In this document: positions 21,081 to 33,587 of the stretch, in pieces
How the letters are laid out: the number at the start of each line of letters is the position of its first letter
Numbering within the stretch: the first letter of the stretch is position 1
NCBI RefSeq assembly: GCF_902167145.1
Contig: NC_050099.1
Span: 244,292,588 to 244,356,587 of the forward strand
Direction: 5' to 3'
Length of the DNA: 64,000 nucleotides
DNA from: Zea mays
Taxonomy: Eukaryota > Streptophyta > Magnoliopsida > Poales > Poaceae
The notes under the pieces: model-generated
Seen by the model: only the letters and a program-made list of their open reading frames with translations
Told to the model about the DNA's origin: nothing
The model's database searches: none
Translations under genes and position numbers: made by a program

Positions 21081-22137
21081 AGCGGGGGTGATATAGCCGG
21101 TAATGGGGATCAATTTTGGGATATACGATTACACGAAAACGGACGCTAACCGAAAACTATGGCCGGAATATGCAATATCATATCATCACTCAACAAACCA
21201 CAATATCAAAAGTTTAGGACACCATAAATCACGACTACAATATTAGACTTCATTTTCAAGGGCATCAGATCACTCACAGTTCACATGCAAAAACAAAAAC
21301 AGTAGAATCATTTCCCACAAGTTGCATAGAATAGTCCAATAAAGTTTAGTGCACAACAGAATTATCCACCGACAGTCCGACACTAGTTCATACAAATATC
21401 AGACTTGAGCAATAATTCCATGGGACTTGTTTGGTTTCGTTTGGACCCTAGAAAAAAAAGAACAGAAAGTTCCCTGCAGCTCCAGGTCCATACATAAATC
21501 CTAGGCGCGCAGATTCGGTTGCAAATTTTCCGGGACAACAAACAACCATAATAAAAAAAGGCCCAATATGCATCATACTCTTTGACCCAACCTGCTGCAT
21601 CACATGCTTCGTTTTTAAAACTTCGAAAGGCAATAACGAAAGACCCGAAAGGTACCGGACTACCGGGGCTTCTTTTCACACGTGGTGTACCAAAAAAAAA
21701 AAAAACAAGCAGATGATGGTTGTGCCTTCAGATACTACTGTACTTGCATGCATAGAGAAGACCGGGTTATTTCATCTTACCCTCACTCAGGCTAAAACAA
21801 AATGGCCCTGCAAGTCTTTTGGTAACAGAGTGTAACTTACCTGTCACGGTCACTATATAACAAAGCAACACAAAGGATGCAGAGGATGGAGAAAGGATAG
21901 GGTTTGGCGTCGACCAGGCCCCACCAGGACGTTGACCTCTCAACGGTCGACTGGTTGTTGATGCTGCATGATGCCAGCCTAGCTGCCCAACTTCTGTGCA
22001 GCCTTCGGTTGGCGAGGGTTCTCATTACTCCCGAGTCCGAGGTAACTTTTGCCAGGAGAAAAGGGTGGTTGCAAAGGTTAGTTACATCGACGCAGGGCAG
22101 CTTCGGTTGGCGAGGGTTCTCATTACATGATTATTAG

Positions 22138-22221
22138 TACTCTCTCCGTTTCGTTTTAGTTGTCGCTGGATAGTACAAAATTGAACTATCTACTAGATTA
22201 ACAATTGACTGGCGACAACCG
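22138..22221. mobile_element. Truncated Stowaway-like MITE
   Basis: CTCTCTCCGTTTCGTTTTAG and GTCGCTGGATAGT match the usual end of grass Stowaway elements. The internal inverted half appears as ACTGGCGACAACC, but the far terminus is missing. The preceding stretch 21081-22137 contains no gene I can support. Confidence 0.45.
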
Positions 22222-22377
22222 TGTACGGTACTGTACGCGCGCATCTAGCTCCAACTCCAACTGGTGGTCTTCAGCTCAGACCTGGGTGTCGTTTGTTTGC
22301 CTACATAGTATAGTAGTACAAAAATGCATATGTCACCTTGTTTCCTGAATGTGATCCGTCTCTGCCGCGCCCTTTTG

Positions 22378-22656
22378 GGGCTTGTTCGGTTCTACCCCCA
22401 ATTCATATGGATTGAGGGGGATTGAGGGGGTTTTAATCCCTAGTAAGGGCTTGTTTGGATAATCTGATATTGAAGTGGATTGAGGTGGTATGTGGTGTAT
22501 TGGAGTGTAATATAAACTAATTTTTTTTCAATCCCCTTCAATACACCTCAATCCACTTCAATCCCACTATAACCAAACAAAGCCTAAGTAAAAATCTCTC
22601 CCAATCTGTATCAAACCCCTCCAATCTATATGGATTGAAAATAACCGAACAAACCC
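22378..22656. mobile_element. Tourist-like MITE (outer) interrupted by a second MITE
   Basis: Left end GGGCTTGTTCGGTT and right end AACCGAACAAACCC are inverted repeats, with TTG on both sides as a possible 3-bp duplication. The subterminal CATATGGATTGAG and CTATATGGATTGAA also pair. A second element occupies 22447-22584. Confidence 0.75.
22447..22584. mobile_element. Inner Tourist-like MITE nested in the outer one
   Basis: 138 bp. Ends GGGCTTGTTTGG and CCAAACAAAGCC form the inverted repeat. Flanking TAA (22444-22446 and 22585-22587) is the usual PIF/Harbinger 3-bp duplication. The arms pair almost end to end (GAAGTGGATTGAGGTG with its complement), so the transcript would fold as a hairpin. 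Confidence 0.82.
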
Positions 22657-23870
22657 TTGCAGGGCATTGTTTCTTGCTTGGCCCTAAAGTTTAGGGCCAG
22701 TCCACTAGGTCCCACACCCCACGAGTCCAACAAGAAAACGGGGAGAAATTCGAGGGAGCAGAGCATACGCCGTTGAAAGTTCAACAAGCCGCTCTAGGGC
22801 GGCAACTAGCCCCCAGCTTCAACGACTCCATCCACCATCATATAACATACTGCACATACGCATCACATGATGGGTCAGGGTCAGGCCTCAGGCGGGTCTG
22901 GTCTGCTCCTCTCCTCTTTAGAAGTTTATCCTCGAAAAAAGTTCCAGGCTCCCATAAATTAGGCAGTCGACTAGCAAACGCCATGCGTAGACCCGCCATG
23001 GTCAAACCAACCTCTGGGCATGGTCGTAGTAGTAGGCAAGGAGCCTGCCATTTTCTTCTTCCCTTTTCTCATTCAAGAACCATTTGCTGACGCAAAAAGG
23101 TTTCAGGAACGCGCGGCACGAGCTAGCCGCCTGACCACCCACCCACACACACACACAACCAAAAAAAAAAAATCCAATTCAACCGCAGTGAATTTTCGCC
23201 GTCAAAGGACTGGGGGAGTAGCCTGCTTACCCGTCGCTGTCCGCGCTGCTGTCAGATCGATCCGGCCGTGTTGTTCATTCCTGCGGGCTTCGTGTTCCCT
23301 GCGCGGCATGCCGGCATGCATCCCGTCCCGTGGCGGCACGGCACAACAACGCCCCAGCTGCTGCAATCCCAGTATCCCACATGGTGGTGGACTGACGATG
23401 ACAGTGCTGCTACCTGCCAAGTGCCAACTGCCATGCCAAGCAAACACTATCACTCGAACCTAACTCTGCTTAACAGGACAAGATCAGGTTACCTGGGTTA
23501 ATTCAGAGACCAGAAGAAACGAGGCGCCTCAGCCGGGACGGACAGTGGCTCACACGCTGTCTTTGCTTGTCTCGTCTCGTCTCGTCAGTTTAGTTGGCGT
23601 GATTGCGTGAAGCGTGTGCGTACAGGTGTTCTCAGGCGCGTGTGCGTGCATGCACCGGAATGTCAAGCTCAATTAGATAGATAGATAAATAATATATTGT
23701 TGTGGTTGCACCTGTTACGCTACAAGCCTACAAGATATGTTTTCAGTGTACACGGTTCCCATCCACTGGTCTGTCTGCGATGCAGTTTAGCTCGCCTAAA
23801 GCACATCACAGGAGTCAAGCACGAGAGCTACTTCTCACTCAGTGCAAACTGCAAAGCTAATGTTGGCCCG

Positions 23871-26800
23871 TCAAGTCCTTCTCCTCAGCCTGCACCACAG
23901 CCCGTTCTTCGTGTGGATCGTGGCGCCTGTCACCATCTCCACTTCGTCGGGCGACCCTCTCAGCTCCACGTCGAACTTCCGCAGCAGCAGGGCCAGAGCC
24001 ACCGTCGACTCCAGGAGCGCGAACTGGTCCCCCACGCACTTGCGAGGCCCTCCGCCGAAGGGGAGGAAAGCGAAGTCCGCTATGATCTGGTAAGTGGCAA
24101 ATTGATATGCTCTTGGTTTCTTTATATATACAGGGGATAAATTCGTGCAGCGGTCGAAGAGAGAGAGAAAAAAAAGAGAGTTGAACCTGACCTCGTTGGG
24201 GTACATTGCGCCAGGACTCCGGTCAGGGTCAAAACCAGACCAGCCTTCTATGCTCTCGTCCTTCTTCGGGACGGAAAACCTCTCGGGTTCAAACTCATTT
24301 GGCCGGTCCCAGAAATACGGGGATCTGTGGAGGTTGTATACCTGCAGTGCCAGAATTTACCGTAAGTCGAGCAATGGCTTGGAGTGGACTTGGACTGGAA
24401 CTTTTATGATGAGGCCAAACTCGTAGTCATCTCTGTTGCACAATGCTATCCAAGCCGTTTCAAAACTGCAGTTGCTTAAACTCACCGAAACAAATATATC
24501 GGTCCCAGCTGGTATTTCATATCCCTCTTTTGCTCCATTGCACCCGCCTGGGTAAATAGACGATCACGGCGGCAGAGTTAGAAGGCATGTACCAGCGAAG
24601 GCAACGCACCCTGCTTGTCACTAAACTAATTCATTGAAAAATAGTTGTGTGTGCTGATCGAAGGATACAATTTGCCAACATCCATCCACAAGTATAGAAA
24701 GGCTGTCATCACCAAGGTCTCGATAAACATATTACCAGTAACAAGAACAGCGACTTCAACCAAACTAGTCTAAATGGCCACTCAAATGACCACTACACAC
24801 CATTTGTATTGCTCAGGAAAGAACTTACGACATTACAGAGAAGAAGATGGTACCTGGCAACTTGTCTGGCCGGAGAGAACGCCTGATTAACAATGGTGGC
24901 TGAGGATACAAGCGAAGAGCTTCAAGAATAATCAGTTTTATGTACCTAGAGGGCAACACAAAGGTTTCATGAGAGATGCAAATTCATTTCAAATGTATAG
25001 ATATAGCTAGTAATTTCAGAGAAGTCGGATACCATGGATATGCTACTGTTAATAATCTGATAATATTTTTTATGAAACAATAATCCTTATTGATAATATT
25101 TTTATGAAACAATAATCCTTATTGTTAAGCACCATACACCTATCCCTCAATAAATGGAAAATAAAAGAATCAATTCTAGATGAATAAAAAATAATGGTAC
25201 AGGTGACATACTCCAGTTTCTTAAGAGATTCGACAGTAATTGCCCCATTGCTGAGAACAGAATCAACCTCTGCCTGGGCTTTTCTCATCCTGGTAGGGCT
25301 CTGCATGACAGCACAGTATGACCACATGATATTCAAGCAAAAGTTTAATTACTAATTCTGTGATAACATCTGGGTACCTGGGCTAGCAAAAAAACAGACC
25401 ATGTCAGAACAGCAGCAGTTGTTTCATGTCCAGCAATAAGCATTGTCATAAGATCATCTCGAAGCTGTCACAACACAAACCATGAAATGTATCAAGTTAA
25501 TTTGCTGCAAATAGCAAGAAATAGAAAGCATAACATAAAATTCTATGCCCGATTTCCACAATTTACCTGGCGATCATCAGCGTCAGCTCCCCTCATGTCA
25601 ACAAGGAACCTCAGCAAGCTGGCATCCTAAAAGCATGATGGCACAGATATGAGATACTATTCACCAAAATCCCTAGATGTTCAGAAAAGATAAACTGGTG
25701 AGTACTACTGACACTGAAATGAGACAGCAAAGGAAGAATGAACAGCAGCCAACCTTCAGAGAAGAGTAGTCCCTTTGCTGGAGCTTTTCCACATCAGCTT
25801 CCTATATAAAAAGTCTACAACATCAGAACTACAGCAAGCTCCTTAAAGTGTCCCCAAGTTAGAGTTGTGTTTCAGTTGCACAAACCTGTCTCGTCTCCTT
25901 TGCATTTTTTATAAGGTTATCAAGGCAATTGTTGATCACTTTGAGGTCACTATGGAACTTGCGCTGCCTTGGAACTATCCATTTTGTCAAAGGAAGATTC
26001 CAATAGGGGATGTAGAAGGTGGAACGGTGCTCAGCTTCGAAAAGTGTTCCATACACTGCCTGCACAATGGAAACAGAAGCTCCTAAAAGCAGAGAAGAGG
26101 AAAGTAGCAGCAATCCAATACTGTCCAAGATAGTCATAAATTATGAATATTCTTCTCTACTTTCAGTCACTTTCTCTATACGAGCACACATTATACATCC
26201 TATGCACAAATAAACATAAGATAGAACTACAGATATACCAACCTTTATTACAGGAGATTCCTTAGTAACCGAGTCAAAATCAAAATTGAACACACCCAAT
26301 CCAATGATATCAAGTGCCAAATTGGAGAACTCAGCTTCAAGGTCCACAATAGTCGAATTTTGTTCACGGCCTTCACTTTCAGTAAGCTCCTCAAGCTTTG
26401 ATATTGTTCTCTCTGAACATCTCGTAAATGTCCTCACCATAGCTTCTATGAATAAGGCATGGAACCCAGGTGTTATAACTGCAGAACACAAGGATAGGAT
26501 AAGGTGTGCCATTAGTAAAATATTATGTGAAATGCATAAATGAAGTTCAAATTATCTCCAAAACAATTGGACCATGTTGATTGATTGCTTCATCAAACAG
26601 TAGTAACTGTTAAATATCGCATTTAAAGACAGAAAAATGGCATATGTTTCATCCCTCAAGGCAAAAAGCATGCTAATAAATTCAGAATTGAAAGAATCCC
26701 TAGGATGATTTTGCATGCCTAGAGATGTCTTTTCCAGAACACACAGTTGAGCTAGAAAAACTTTCAAGATAGAAAAAACAAAAGTAGAAAGAACTGGAAT

Positions 26801-28106
26801 TGAAGCTCAGGCCAATGATGAGCCTGCTAATTTTGACTAACAGTATGGGCTATGCACATAGATTAACACAGAGCAATCTGCAGTATTGTGGTCAGTCCAA
26901 ACTAAAAAAAACACAGAAAATATGATTGGATATCCAACCTTTCTAACCTTTTCTCCTTTGCTTCCAGGTATCAAGGTCAGCGGGTATAAGACCCTTCCCC
27001 ATTATGGGTTTTAAAATTTCAGCGAGAACTCCCTGATTTCAAGTAAAAAAAATACCATGTAAGAAAGAAACCCGCCAAACTACACCAATTATTATTTATC
27101 AGGGAAGTCAACTCTCCACTGACGTAATAATATATGCAAAATGTGGCCATCATGTGTGTAAGGTGGTCATGGTCCAATTCCTTGTATATTCCATAGTTTT
27201 TTCAACGAACAATCCTTTTCCTCTAACGAGTTTTCAACAATCCATATCCGACACATGCGAGACAGCATACCTTATCATAATAGAAAGCGTTCTCCCGGAG
27301 GATGTGTCTAGCAACGATAGGGTCAGAGACAACAACGAACGATTTGGGTCCAAAAGCAAGCTTGTAGACAGAGCCATGCTGTGAATTAAGACATCATAAC
27401 ACGTCAGTGTTGCAGGGGCTGTGTCTAATCGAATTTTACTACATAGCCATAAGTGGAGAACAAAGGATATCGAACCTATGATAACATGTCAGTGTTGCAG
27501 GGTTCAGAAAGGGGACGCGCATTCACCTCGAGGAACCAGTCGTAAAGCGAGAAGAAGAGGGGCTTGCCGAAGAGGTCGGTGACCGCGCCCTCAGCGACGG
27601 GCATGGCCCCGAGGTTGCCACCGCTGAGGAAGTTGGTCAGCAGGTTGCTGGCGTTGTCGAGCAGGTTCCGCTGCTTCGGCTTGGGCGGCCGCTCCTGCTG
27701 CTTGTCGACGCTGGTCGACTGGCACCTGCACCAACGCGGGAATTGGCACGGGCCAGTCGATCAGCCACTCGGTCTAGCGGTGATTATTCTACCAGACACC
27801 AACAGTAACTCGTGTGAATTCAGCAGGCGGCACCCCCCAACTGCAGGCTGGAGCCGACAGCCCGTTGTTCCCGGGACCTTGATGGCATAGTGCAGCCGTG
27901 CAGGCAACAGATCGAGCACCTGGCGGTCGGCCACGCGTGGACCGCTGCCGGGAACGAGCCGGGAGGTGGGTGAGGGCGCGCACGCGCGCGTACCTGAAGC
28001 TGAAGGTGAGGCGACGCCTCCCGTGGGACGCGGACGGCGCTGAAGCCGCGGCGCCGAGACGCGGCGAGGCGGCGGCTGGGCCCTGGAGCAGCGTGGCCGC
28101 GGCCAT
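23871..28106 (-). CDS. CYP97B: CYP97B-type cytochrome P450 (14 exons)
   Basis: Exons on the minus strand, in order: 27994-28106, 27527-27725, 27271-27378, 26948-27032, 26243-26478, 25886-26060, 25754-25801, 25567-25626, 25378-25464, 25212-25300, 24855-24945, 24486-24547, 24192-24341, 23871-24086. All introns are GT-AG; total 1719 nt, 572 residues. Landmarks: Ala/Ser/Arg-rich N-terminus like a plastid transit peptide, I-helix [24 protein letters not shown] (ExxR), PERF, and haem loop [13 protein letters not shown]. Wording such as [27 protein letters not shown] and [21 protein letters not shown] matches CYP97B rather than CYP97A or CYP97C. CYP97 enzymes hydroxylate carotenoid rings in plastids; the role of the B branch is less settled. 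Divergent to the Cu-ATPase gene. The start was chosen because ATG 28106 begins the plastid-like leader. Confidence 0.95.
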
Positions 28107-29436
28107 GGCGCAGGAGCCCGGCAGCACAGCTGCACAGCACAGAGCCAGAGCAATGGGGTGGAGCGTGGTCACTGGCCACTGGACCTGAACGGACAGAGAT
28201 GATAAGGTGGCCGCGCTGAAATTGATTGAATTGAATTAGGCGTGATCGGGAATATCATCGGGCCACGGAGAGTGGTGCGGTCGGCAGTCGGCACTCGGCT
28301 GGCCGGTTGCGCGCCGACCACGGAACGTGGTCTGGTCTGGACGGCGCGGTGCGCTGGTCTGGTCCGGCCACCGGCGCCGGCGCGAAACGATACGTGGAGC
28401 GCACGAGCCGAAGCGGTGCCATAGTTGGCCAAAAGGCACGTGGTCCGGCAGCCCGGCTTATGGGATCATATTTTGGTCTGATCTGGGCACGGTTAGCACG
28501 AAGGCCGTCGAGTCCGTGCAGGCCGAGCCCAACCAGTGGGCTGTGTTTAGGCCCGCTCTAACTGCCAGCACGCCCGTCGGCCTGATATCTTAGCCCACTA
28601 GCACCACTTTCTGTAGCCCAACATATATAAGACTCCAGGCCTCACCATTACTGTAACGCTATTCGGGACATTCCCAGCATTGCCAGCAATACTCCAGTAG
28701 GCGGCACGGAGACTTTTTCGTTTTTATATTTAAAATTTTATAAAATTTAAAAAGTATATCGTGATTTAAAAAAATTCAAATCTGGGTGCCGGCACGCGGC
28801 GGCAGGTACCTGTTATTTTTATATATTTTTAACACAAAGTTTTGTTTTTTTATATCTCTTAACATAGAATAAATTAGAACTAAAAATCAGATATTTTGGT
28901 AGAGTACATAATAAAGTACAACTATGATTTTTCATTTGGTTGTTTGATTGCAGGAGAAACTTGATTGCATTATCACCGTTCTAAAATAAAGGTTACTTTT
29001 TTCTTAAAAAAATATTTTACTATCTACCTTGACATAGCTTATATTAGTATATAATAAAATTTATGTATTTAAAACATTAAAATAACTTATAATTTAAAAT
29101 GATTGAAGTATTTTATTTTATTTTATTTTTATATAGGAACGAGGCTGTGACGCATTCTTACCATCTCAATATGACCTCTTTGATGCGTTTTCGTCTTGCT
29201 CATGAAACAGTCTTCACATTTTAAAATTCTTGTTAAATCTAAGGCGTTTGAAATTTTGAATGCAAACCGGAGTTACAAAACAAAGGAAGAAAAAGGGCGT
29301 TCTTAAAAGTGTAATTCTGTCTGTGGCCTACGCCATAGCCTATGGCCTACCTACTTAGCAGGGGTGGATCCGAAAATAGGATCACTTTTCGGACCCAATT
29401 ATTTTTTATAATCTACTAAGGTTTGTATATATCTTA
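28107..29436. other. Divergent upstream region of CYP97B, no gene seen
   Basis: GC-rich just upstream of the CYP97B start, then AT-rich from about 28700. Short ORFs here overlap on both strands and look like composition artefacts. No element ends were recognised before the MITE at 29437. Confidence 0.5.
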
Positions 29437-29779
29437 GGGGGTGTTTGGTTACAGCGACATAAAGATTAGTCTCTAGTTTTTAGTCTCATTTAATCTTTTT
29501 TTTGCCAAACACTACGACTAAAATATGGACTAAAATGATTTAGTCTTTAGTCCTTCACATATGTGCTAAAAGGGACTAAATCATATTAATTCCACATTTA
29601 CTCCTCATTTAGTTCAATTGTACTAATAGCAGGAGAATGTTAAAGGTCACTTTAATCTTCTTATGAGTCATTTAGTATATTCTTACTATTTTTAGCCCCT
29701 AGAAATAAACATATTAGGGACTAAACTTTAGTCTCCTAACTAAACTTTAGTCCCTAGACTAAAGAAACCAAACATGACC
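29437..29779. mobile_element. Tourist-like MITE
   Basis: 343 bp. Ends GGGGGTGTTTGGTT and AAACCAAACATGACC form inverted repeats, flanked by TTA on both sides (29434-29436, 29780-29782). The interior is rich in AGTCTTTAGTC-type motifs that recur in the element at 42703, so both belong to one family. Confidence 0.85.
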
Positions 29780-29958
29780 TTAGTCTAAAAATAATAAGAA
29801 TATATGTAAAGATATATGGATCATGCCTTGAGTCCTAGATAGGATGGACCGAAGCTTGTATCCGCCACCGCTCAGGGCTGTCTCTGAAATTGTGGCTTTG
29901 GTGCAACACATATTAATGTGTCCTATGATTTCCTATATAGTGTATATGTTGTATTTCT

Positions 29959-30384
29959 CACTGTAGGAATTAAGTTAATTCCCGTCGGCTAAAAACCGAC
30001 GGGAATAACCTATAAACCGACGAGAATAACTAATTCCCGTCGGTAACTGGCTAACTCCCGTCGACCTCAAGCCGATGGCTGCCAGGTGTCGGGGATAAAC
30101 TTATTCCCGTCGACAGCTAACGGGAATAAGTAATCCTCGTCGGCTAGTACTTGGCGGACGGGGATAAGCCTTAACTCCCGTCGGCTACGTGGGCCGACGG
30201 GGATAAGCCTTAACTCACGTCGGCTAGGGCTAATCCCTATCGGCTTTTGTCAGGACCGACGGGAGTTAACTTATTCCCGGCGGCCTGTGTCTGGGCCGAC
30301 GGAAGTTAAATTAAGGCCCGTCGACTGGAAGGTAGCCGACGTGAGTTAAGCCGACCGACGGGAATCTTCAGGATTCATGTAGTG
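29959..30384. mobile_element. Miniature CACTA-like element with dense subterminal repeats
   Basis: Begins CACTGTAGGAATT, ends ATTCATGTAGTG, and is flanked by TCT on both sides (29956-29958, 30385-30387), the 3-bp duplication expected of CACTA (En/Spm) elements. Nearly the whole 426 bp consists of about 15 direct and inverted copies of CCCGTCGGC / GCCGACGGG with spacers such as GGGATAAGCCTTAACT. In autonomous relatives subterminal repeats bind the transposase. No coding capacity. Confidence 0.85.
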
Positions 30385-30416
30385 TCTGCTTAGGAATCCT
30401 TCAAATCCTGCTACAT

Positions 30417-31096
30417 CCGGTGGTCGGTCAGGAGCACATGAATTCTCTCCTGACACGCGACCACACCTGATGCCTACACAGCTGCTCAGCTTGTCCATCT
30501 TTTACGATGGCGACGAACGCGAGAGAGATTAGCTAGAGCTATCGCCGACGGTGGGCATTGTCCTACGCTGATACGCGCGAAATCGCTAAATCAGAGTCGC
30601 GTCGCGTCCTACAACGCTAACTTTCTTCCGAGATTTGACCGGGTCATCTGTTATGAAGACGATCATATCCTTTTACACACCATGATTTTGGGGCCCTAGA
30701 AAATTTGGGGCCCTATGTCGTTGATCCACCTGCACTACGCAAGGGACGGGCCTGGTGACATTCGCCGGTGGTCGGTCAAGAGCACATGAATTCTCTCGTG
30801 ACATGTGACCTCGCCTGATGCCTACGCAGCTGCGCATCCATCTTTTGCGGTGGCGACGAACGCGAGAGGGATTAGCTAGAGCTATCGCCGACGGCGGACA
30901 CATCCTATGCTAATACGCGCGAAGTCGCTAAATCATAGTCACATCGCGTTCTACAACGCTAACTTTCTTCTGAGTTTTGGCGGGGTCAACTGCTATAAAG
31001 ACGATCATATCTTTATGCACACCAGAGTTTTGGGGGCCTAGAAAATTTGGGGCCCTATGTCGTCGATCTACTTGTACTGTGCAAGGGACAAGCCTG
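30417..31096 (+). repeat. Tandem duplication of a ~335-bp unit
   Basis: Two copies, 30417-30754 and 30765-31096, both start CCGGTGGTCGGTCA and end GCAAGGGAC(G/A)(G/A)GCCTG. Shared blocks include GACGAACGCGAGAG, TTAGCTAGAGCTATCGCCGACGG and ACAACGCTAACTTTCTTC. They have diverged by many single substitutions, so the duplication is old. No ORF is conserved between the copies. Confidence 0.85.
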
Positions 31097-31587
31097 TTTG
31101 AGCAACTCCAACCATAAGCCTTATAATTGGGGCATATATTTTGATTTAGGTACCAATTAATTTATTTAGGGTCCAAACTGTATGTTAGTTTCCAACCATT
31201 GAGCCTTAAACTTTGCATCAAAGAAGTTAAGCACGAGTCCTCGCGCAGCACCAAGTGAAAAAGAGACAACGACTTGGTCCCAAGTTGACGAGTAATTGTA
31301 TCTATTCTTTCAATGAGCTATAGATAACACCGTATCGAGTTCAACACATATACCGACGGATTGGATGGGCAGACAAGCAGCGCCAGACTCTAGTAAGCGT
31401 GGCCCGCCAGAAACTGAACGCCGGAGCGTATGCGCGCATGCAGCAAAGAGATATATTTTTTTACCTATGTTGCATTTGCGGATGCAGCCTCAGCCTGGCT
31501 CTATGCAGTTAATCAAACAACAGCTGCTTCTTGGTCAATGCACGCGCTCAGTCTGAACGGATGTGCGCAACATACCAATCACAATGA

Positions 31588-32120
31588 TAGAGATGACAAT
31601 GAGTACCCGAAACCCAAAAAACCGACAGTAAAGACGGGTATAAGATGATTTCTCTACCCGATGGTATGTTAGTGGGCAAGAATCTCTACCCGTTGGATAG
31701 ACGGGTACTGACATGGGTTGGTACTACCTATACCCGTGTACATGTGGGTAAAATATACCCGCATAATTACCACTATTATCAATAATAAACACATATAAGC
31801 TAAAAGAAAATCCTTCTCCGACTATTATTTATTTAAATACCAAGTAATGTAATCATATGCTTTGTTATATTTTAAGTTGAACTTTTGTTGTGTGTGTTTA
31901 TTTGACATTTTAATTTATTGAAATATTAGAATTTAAGACCTTTATAGTGGGTACGGGTTATCCGGCGGGATAAAATTATCGGTGCTGGTACGAGCATGTG
32001 TAAGATTTTATACCCGCTCGCGGATATAAGTCACCCGACGAGACGAGTATACTTTTTTATTGATGGGTACAAATATGGAATGATACTATCTGACGGGGTA
32101 TATACCCGTTACCATCCCTA
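31588..32120. mobile_element. hAT-like non-autonomous element
   Basis: Left end TAGAGATGACAATGAGTACCCG and right end, reverse-complemented, TAGGGATGGTAACGGGTA match as inverted repeats. CTACCCG/CGGGTA motifs are frequent near both ends. No clear 8-bp duplication is found, so one flank may be rearranged. Same end family as 20436-21080. Confidence 0.6.
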
Positions 32121-33587
32121 AACACATATAATAGGCTATTGAACAAACTGAATGTATGCTTACCAAAGCAACAACAACCTATTGAACACATATAGCGCTA
32201 AATGTCTCGACAATTTACTGGACAATAAGCTGATAATGACATGGACAACATGTTTCTTGCACTTGATAACGGGATGAAAAAAGCAAAACCCTATTGCTCA
32301 CTTTGAGCGTAGCTCCTACAATACGTACTCCCAATTGTACTCCCAATTGTTAACACAAATAGGACAAAGTTTATGTAGTGGACAACGAATAGGACAAACA
32401 ACAACTGAATCAACCAACAACCAGGTGGAGAGAAGGAAGACGGACTAGGGAGCGCAAGAGGATGGAGAGGGACAAGGGCCTTCTACGACGCCGGGATAGA
32501 GAAGGAAGACGAACCTGTGAGGCGGGAGGATGGAGAGAGCCGAGGGCCTTCTACGACGCCGAGATGGGAACAAGAGCGCTCACGATCTGATCTGAGAACA
32601 GGACAAACATGTGGCAGCGAATTGGGAGCATATTGGCGACAACTGGATGGGAGATGGTGGCGACGAAGATACATATGAAATGTCTGTGGAGGTTGGAACA
32701 ACGCGAATCGTATAGGGCCGTCGCTCTCTGAGTCGCAAAGATGCTATCCTTCAAGTTGGACCTCAAAAAGTTTAGATAAATTTCACTAAAATAAGATTAT
32801 GACCCTATATTTGAATTTGTTTATGTTTAGTGTTCCTATTAGAGTTGCTCTTAGGCTCTCTCCAAGAGATCCTCGTCAAAAGCCCATAATTTGTACCTAT
32901 AGAAGGAGAATAGTGGAGAACAAATCTCCTGTATATATAGGAGGAGCACTATACTCTCTATATATGTTAATTATATCATTTTTTGTGAAATTAATTATTT
33001 TAAGCCACGTGATACGATAATAATGTTTTTACGACAATATAAATACTGTAGTTTTTAAATTTCAAAAATGTTAAATCACTAAGCTACAATATATAATTAG
33101 AGATATAAAGAGAAAATGGTTGAGATGTTTTATATACGTACCAGATAGATTCTTTTAAGAAAAATAGTAAAATATATTAGAAAATATAAAAGATATAGGA
33201 GGCTAAGGTTTTTTTTCAACAGATAATATAAAATACTAATTCTACATTGTAGATATCATTGCTTATAAAATAAAGTTTGAAATAAAAAATAATGTTAGAG
33301 ATGTGACATGAGAGCTACTGGAGATAGCGGATAGCAGAGAAGATGTAAAGTGGGAGTGGTTGGTGACCGTCTTACCAAAGTACCAAACCCTTCACCCTTC
33401 AGGATCAACTGATCAAGTCAATCCTGCAGTATTTGCAGAAACCCCCTCCAAACCCAACGATCGTATTCAAACAACCCCTCGGCACCCGTCTCCGGTCTCC
33501 CTTCCGTCATTGCGCGTCCCACCTTCCGTCCCCACAATTTCCGCTCCCCTCACGAGCATTTCCCCCGCCTACCCGTCGCCGACGGCC
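32121..33587. other. AT-rich upstream region of the Cu-ATPase gene
   Basis: No gene recognised. A GAGCAACTCCAA end near 31099 pairs with AGAGTTGCTC near 32842, possibly one older element that contains the hAT copy, but no duplication was found. The 33370-33587 stretch is pyrimidine-rich and is probably the 5' UTR. Confidence 0.4.

Noticed and set aside
27761..28179. Long minus-strand ORFs running through the first CYP97B exon into its intron
   Set aside because: They ignore the GT donor at 27993. The spliced model gives a continuous family match.
31099..32850. One large element with GAGCAACTC ends enclosing the hAT copy
   Set aside because: Ends match over only about 10 bp and no target duplication was found, so it is not listed as a feature.
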